Of a stretch of 64,000 bases of DNA, positions 61,116 to 64,000 are shown in pieces; the first letter of the stretch is position 1; each line of letters starts with the position of its first letter. Both the position numbers and the translations under genes were made by a program. The stretch is from Gammaproteobacteria bacterium UBA7310 (GTDB lineage: Bacteria > Pseudomonadota > Gammaproteobacteria > Pseudomonadales > Ketobacteraceae), in assembly GCA_002471665.1 (NCBI GenBank), contig DKQK01000071.1, forward strand, positions 257,655 through 321,654. Direction: 5' to 3'. The notes under the pieces were generated by a model, which worked only from the letters and a program-made list of their open reading frames with translations, was not told the origin of the DNA and did not search any database.

Positions 61116-63513
61116 GCTTCACCGCCCATGATTCTGCTTCAAGTGGCCGGATATCAGCATTTTTTAAGCTTTCAAAAACTGACATCTCATCTTGGGATTC
61201 AATTTCGTCATAAGACTCAAATTCAAGGACATGACTGGTACTACTAGATTTAGACTCCTCCGATAATTGCCGAATAATGCGAACAGCTTCCTCGTCTGCC
61301 TCCTGTTTTATCTTTTGACGCTCACCAAATGCTTCGACCGCAATTAGCCCCTCAACTTTTTGCGAAATCGCGTCTAGCGCAGAATAACGATTTATTCGCG
61401 AGCTGTAGCACGGGCACCACTTGTTATCAATCAGGCAAAAAACAACATGAGGGTTTTCAGGGTCAATGCGCACCTCTATTGAAGGTTTATTTCCACCAAA
61501 AGATTTTATTTCTGGACTCCAGTACCACATAGCCCCAATATGCAATCCTCGCTGAGGGTCGACTTTGTACTTCTTTGACTCCACCGCTGTTGCTAGCGCA
61601 TATTCATCGTCAAATGATTGAGATATCGCAACGAATGGATATTCACGCATATGCTTGGCAAGACGAACTCGAGGGGCTTCAACTTCTATACCCCTTGGGT
61701 TTGAGTCCCTCCAATTTATAAAGGCCTCAAACTCTCTGAAAAAATCATAGGCCGTGAGAATAGCTCGCTTCTTCGGGGCGAGCTTACCATCCACACCTCG
61801 AGCTTCTTTGTAGTCGGCCAGGTTCCCGGGCCTTTGAGTCAACCACTGCTTTTTAAACTCTCCAAACAGACCTTCAACTTCTCCGCCATATCTAGAGTGC
61901 GCGGAGGGGCGCAGTATGAGTTCGATTTTTGAATGCGCTAAAAGCGCCGAAAAATATACCGACTTAAACTCTGAGCCGCGATCTACAATAATCCCCTTAG
62001 GAAGACGGCCGTGCCTTCGCACACAATCACGCATCACTTTTGCGCAGGATTTTTTCGATGGGCTTGAAAATGAAATACTAAAAGCAAGTACGCATCCAGT
62101 TGCCAAATCAATCATGGCTGTGACCCAGGGCCTCATTGCATGAGGAATACCTCCCGAGTCAAAAAATACGAGGAAAATATCTGCTAGATAGTGATCGACA
62201 GCCGCACGCTGCCACCCCAACTCTGCTTTTAACTGCCGATCTAAAGGATCAGATGGAGCAGCTGCAGCGTTTGCGCTTCGCTTCCCACCACGCTTTTCGG
62301 CAATAACCTCTGGTGGAATTGATCTAAGCCGACGAAGAAAGGTGGTTCTCACCACAGGTGGGTACATAGGGTGGGCTTTTTGAGCATCAACCCGATATTG
62401 AATATAACTGCGATAATCACTAAGCCCCTGAGACTCAGAGTGATACCCCAGAAGATAATTTATAAGAAACGTCTCAACAACCGAATTTATTTTACGTTTT
62501 CGATTACCAGCAAAAAACCATTTTGGAATCAATGACTGAAATTCGCTAAGTCCGTCTCGAACACCAGATTTTATTAAGGATTTCCAACGACGAACCGACC
62601 TTCCTTTTTCGTTATTTTTAATTTTCTCGAGCCGCTCAAGTGCTTCTTTGGCATACGAGTTTGGCGGTAGCTCCTCAACACTTATCGGAGACAAAAATCC
62701 GTCGATGTAAATTTTAGGGCCCAAGAATTCATCGATAAATTCTAGAAGATTTTTTTGTTTTACTACAAAGCAACCCTTAGGGATCGAAAATAATGAGCTA
62801 TCCCAATTAAAGAATAACTCTCCATCATCTATAGCCTGGATAATGCCCGTATATTCATCGATCTCTAATCGATTCTTCAAATCATATATTGACCAAAAGA
62901 ACGACTCTTCAAATGCCGCATCAATTTTATGCTCAAGTAGATTTATTTTTTCTTGATTTCGAGATTTAAGAGCAATCTCTAAATTGAAAACACGATAACG
63001 AATATCGCTTGAAGCGACCCAGACCTCAAATTCTATACCGATACTTTCGAAGTACTCTTTTGCCGGCAAATAAGTTACCTTGCCGTTGGGTTCGACTACC
63101 CAGTTCCTTGGCGACTTTTCCTGTTCACAAATAACTGTGGTCCTGTCTTTTACCTCAATAACAACTGGGCCAGAGTCCTTGTACACTATGAAATCAGGCG
63201 TATACCACGAAGTTCTCCCAACGCCCTTTTTGTAGTACTTTTTAATGGGAACCGGCTCCGGCTGGTCCCATAGCTCAAAAACAGAGTTGTTATACTCATT
63301 TATAACAACAAATGCGCGCTCTACTGAATAGCTCTCTGTTGAAATGGTACGCCCCATTTTTTCAGAGTAAAACCATGAGCTAATATTGGTTTTCGCATGA
63401 ACACCCACCATTCTGGATGCTTGTTGATTCCTGACCCTGGTGAGATAGTCCCTTGCCTCGAAAGAGAGGTTATGTCGATCTAAGTAATGATTGAATTGTA
63501 TTTCTGTAAGCAT
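61105..63513 (-). CDS. tnsAB: TnsA-TnsB fusion transposase
   Basis: The 802-residue protein joins a TnsA endonuclease domain to a TnsB transposase. The N-terminal part (about residues 1-170) has Glu65 (SVERAF), Asp107 (YTPDFIV) and Glu120-x-Lys122 (VIEVKD). The remainder has Asp440 (VDHYLAD), Asp511 (IIVDRGSEF) and Glu547 (VEGLFGEF), a DD35E catalytic triad of retroviral-integrase type. The TnsA domain cuts the 5' ends and the TnsB domain the 3' ends, giving cut-and-paste movement. The start has AAGGG 6 bases upstream. Confidence 0.9.
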   Translation of the reverse strand: MLTEIQFNHYLDRHNLSFEARDYLTRVRNQQASRMVGVHAKTNISSWFYSEKMGRTISTESYSVERAFVVINEYNNSVFELWDQPEPVPIKKYYKKGVGRTSWYTPDFIVYKDSGPVVIEVKDRTTVICEQEKSPRNWVVEPNGKVTYLPAKEYFESIGIEFEVWVASSDIRYRVFNLEIALKSRNQEKINLLEHKIDAAFEESFFWSIYDLKNRLEIDEYTGIIQAIDDGELFFNWDSSLFSIPKGCFVVKQKNLLEFIDEFLGPKIYIDGFLSPISVEELPPNSYAKEALERLEKIKNNEKGRSVRRWKSLIKSGVRDGLSEFQSLIPKWFFAGNRKRKINSVVETFLINYLLGYHSESQGLSDYRSYIQYRVDAQKAHPMYPPVVRTTFLRRLRSIPPEVIAEKRGGKRSANAAAAPSDPLDRQLKAELGWQRAAVDHYLADIFLVFFDSGGIPHAMRPWVTAMIDLATGCVLAFSISFSSPSKKSCAKVMRDCVRRHGRLPKGIIVDRGSEFKSVYFSALLAHSKIELILRPSAHSRYGGEVEGLFGEFKKQWLTQRPGNLADYKEARGVDGKLAPKKRAILTAYDFFREFEAFINWRDSNPRGIEVEAPRVRLAKHMREYPFVAISQSFDDEYALATAVESKKYKVDPQRGLHIGAMWYWSPEIKSFGGNKPSIEVRIDPENPHVVFCLIDNKWCPCYSSRINRYSALDAISQKVEGLIAVEAFGERQKIKQEADEEAVRIIRQLSEESKSSSTSHVLEFESYDEIESQDEMSVFESLKNADIRPLEAESWAVKHVW

Positions 63514-63593
63514 GAGAAACCCTTAGCTTCTTGGCCGCCCCCAATTAAAAGACACGGGGCCACCTCGAAACTTAAATTCGTGGTTAAAAGGGC

Positions 63594-63622
63594 TTGACTA
63601 CCGGAAATAAGGGAAGGATACT
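63594..63622 (+). promoter_or_regulatory. Sigma-70-like promoter of the candidate small RNA
   Basis: TTGACT, a 17-base spacer and GATACT are on the plus strand, between two minus-strand genes. The first hexamer matches 5 of 6 and the second 4 of 6. It precedes a terminator by about 60 bases. Confidence 0.4.
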
Positions 63623-63628
63623 GAAGGT

Positions 63629-63688
63629 CACTACACCGAAGTCATACTTCCCAAGAGCCGAAGACAAGCAATTGTTTTCGGTTTTTTT
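63629..63688 (+). ncRNA. Candidate ~60-nt small RNA upstream of tnsAB
   Basis: The plus strand has a promoter-like pair at 63594-63622, an inverted repeat GAAGTCATACTTC at 63638-63650, and a terminator hairpin CCGAAGACAA/TTGTTTTCGG (63658-63681, one mismatch) ending in seven T's. There is no open reading frame. The start is estimated from the -10. It lies in the 225-base gap between tnsAB and the small regulator, antisense in direction to both. A regulator of transposition is one possibility; it could also be unused promoter-like sequence. Confidence 0.35.
63658..63688 (+). terminator. Rho-independent terminator upstream of tnsAB
   Basis: CCGAAGACAA, a 4-base loop and TTGTTTTCGG, then seven T's. 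It faces right on the plus strand, away from tnsAB, and has no annotated gene to terminate unless the small RNA is real. Confidence 0.6.
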
Positions 63689-63738
63689 GGTTCTAGGTCA
63701 CGATAATTCTCTCCAATTTTAGGACTTGTTTGGACACA

Positions 63739-63981
63739 CTAGGACAGCTTCATATTTTCCAAGCTACAAGCCACTTCTTCAGCTCGTGCAAAATAACCTG
63801 CACGCCCTTTAAACCGATATAGATTGACAGGTAACGTCTTTCTTGAGTGGGCTTTTCTTACTGCGGCAACAGTTTTATATCGGAAAACTTCAGCGACCTC
63901 CTCTAGCGTTAGTAGCTCACCGTATTTATTTCGAATAGCTTCAGCGGTTCTTACAGTAGAAGTGTTCATGAAAATTGGCAC
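63739..63981 (-). CDS. Small helix-turn-helix DNA-binding protein
   Basis: The 80-residue protein has a probable winged or AlpA-like helix-turn-helix (LTLEEVAEVFRYKTVAAVRKA), then a basic segment (HSRKTLPVNLYRF) and a short acidic end. The family resembles phage or plasmid excisionase and regulator proteins, but I cannot name it. It lies upstream of tnsAB on the same strand and may control transposition. ATG 63981 or 63969 could be the start. Confidence 0.6.
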   Translation of the reverse strand: MPIFMNTSTVRTAEAIRNKYGELLTLEEVAEVFRYKTVAAVRKAHSRKTLPVNLYRFKGRAGYFARAEEVACSLENMKLS

Positions 63982-64000
63982 CGGTCTATAAAAGTCTTGA

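Larger units (their letters stand above)
43016..64000. mobile_element. Tn7-like transposon carrying a DISARM-like defence locus (right end beyond window)
   Basis: The element begins 24 bases after a tRNA gene with TGTTGTTGCGACCATAG, similar in form to ends of Tn7-like elements. It contains tnsAB, tnsC and tniQ in one operon at the far side, with defence genes between. The DNA is visibly AT-richer than the core to the left. Tn7-like transposons are known to carry defence cargo. No right end (revcomp CTATGG...AACA) was found before 64000. The tns genes lie distal to the tRNA, opposite to Tn7 next to glmS, where they lie proximal. Confidence 0.75.

Noticed and set aside
58759..63513. Tn5053/Tn402-type element (TniABQR)
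   Set aside because: The transposase carries a TnsA endonuclease domain, and no TniR resolvase or 25-bp Tn5053-type end is visible.
43016..64000. A CRISPR-associated transposon (CAST) with Cascade or Cas12k
   Set aside because: No repeat-spacer array, Cas5/6/7/8 or Cas12 coding sequence is visible. All genes are accounted for by Tns and defence functions.
63514..64000. The right transposon end
   Set aside because: I searched for the inverted CTATGG and AACA pattern of the left end and found none. GGACACACTAGGACA near 63735 is not a match.

Overview
The window is chromosomal DNA of a Gammaproteobacterium, probably a marine, lipid-storing relative of Alcanivorax, Ketobacter or Marinobacter. 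This rests on gene order (folB beside plsY and tsaD, then rpsU-yqeY-dnaG-rpoD), on a wax-ester pathway with a Marinobacter-type acyl-CoA reductase and a WS/DGAT acyltransferase, and on paired acyl-CoA dehydrogenases. The species call is inference.

1-6.1 kb: aa3 cytochrome oxidase and its assembly genes (ctaD 3' end, ctaG, coxIII, DUF2909, SURF1, an SCO/thioredoxin-like membrane protein, ctaA, ctaB), in one direction except for the DUF2909 gene. 6.1-17.5 kb: mixed genes, including an outer-membrane barrel protein, two acyl-CoA dehydrogenases, a PilZ protein, the lytic transglycosylase Slt, a leucine-rich-repeat lipoprotein, a haloalkane-dehalogenase-like hydrolase and a beta-lactamase-fold esterase. 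17.6-32.9 kb: lipid and envelope genes, with two ABC1/UbiB kinases, an SDR plus PlsC-like acyltransferase pair, MltC, a MORN-repeat protein, fatty acyl-CoA reductase, wax-ester synthase and a divergent FabR/DesT-like TetR regulator with two matching operator-like sites. 33.3-43 kb: core genes cca, folM, folK, folB, plsY (apparently with a CTG start), tsaD, rpsU, yqeY, dnaG, rpoD and a tRNA-Ile2(CAU).

43.0 kb to the window end is an AT-richer island that I read as a Tn7-like transposon. A candidate end beginning TGTTG lies 24 nt beyond the tRNA. At the far side is a leftward operon for a TnsA-TnsB fusion transposase, a TnsC ATPase and a TniQ/TnsD target selector with two zinc-finger motifs. 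The right end was not found and is probably just outside the window. No CRISPR array or Cascade gene is visible, so targeting is probably by TniQ recognition of the tRNA gene.

The cargo is a defence locus: a tightly coupled leftward operon of an Xre regulator, a 1112-aa DrmE-candidate protein, a NERD-domain superfamily 1 helicase, a DrmA-like helicase, a DrmB-like DUF1998 protein, a DrmMII-like C5-cytosine methyltransferase and an Mrr-type nuclease. Converging on it are vsr and an orphan PD-(D/E)XK nuclease gene. This resembles class 2 DISARM but lacks the phospholipase-D protein DrmC and adds a NERD helicase and at least one nuclease. It is the most interesting system here. A possible ~60-nt small RNA, with promoter and terminator, sits between tnsAB and a small DNA-binding-protein gene at the right edge.
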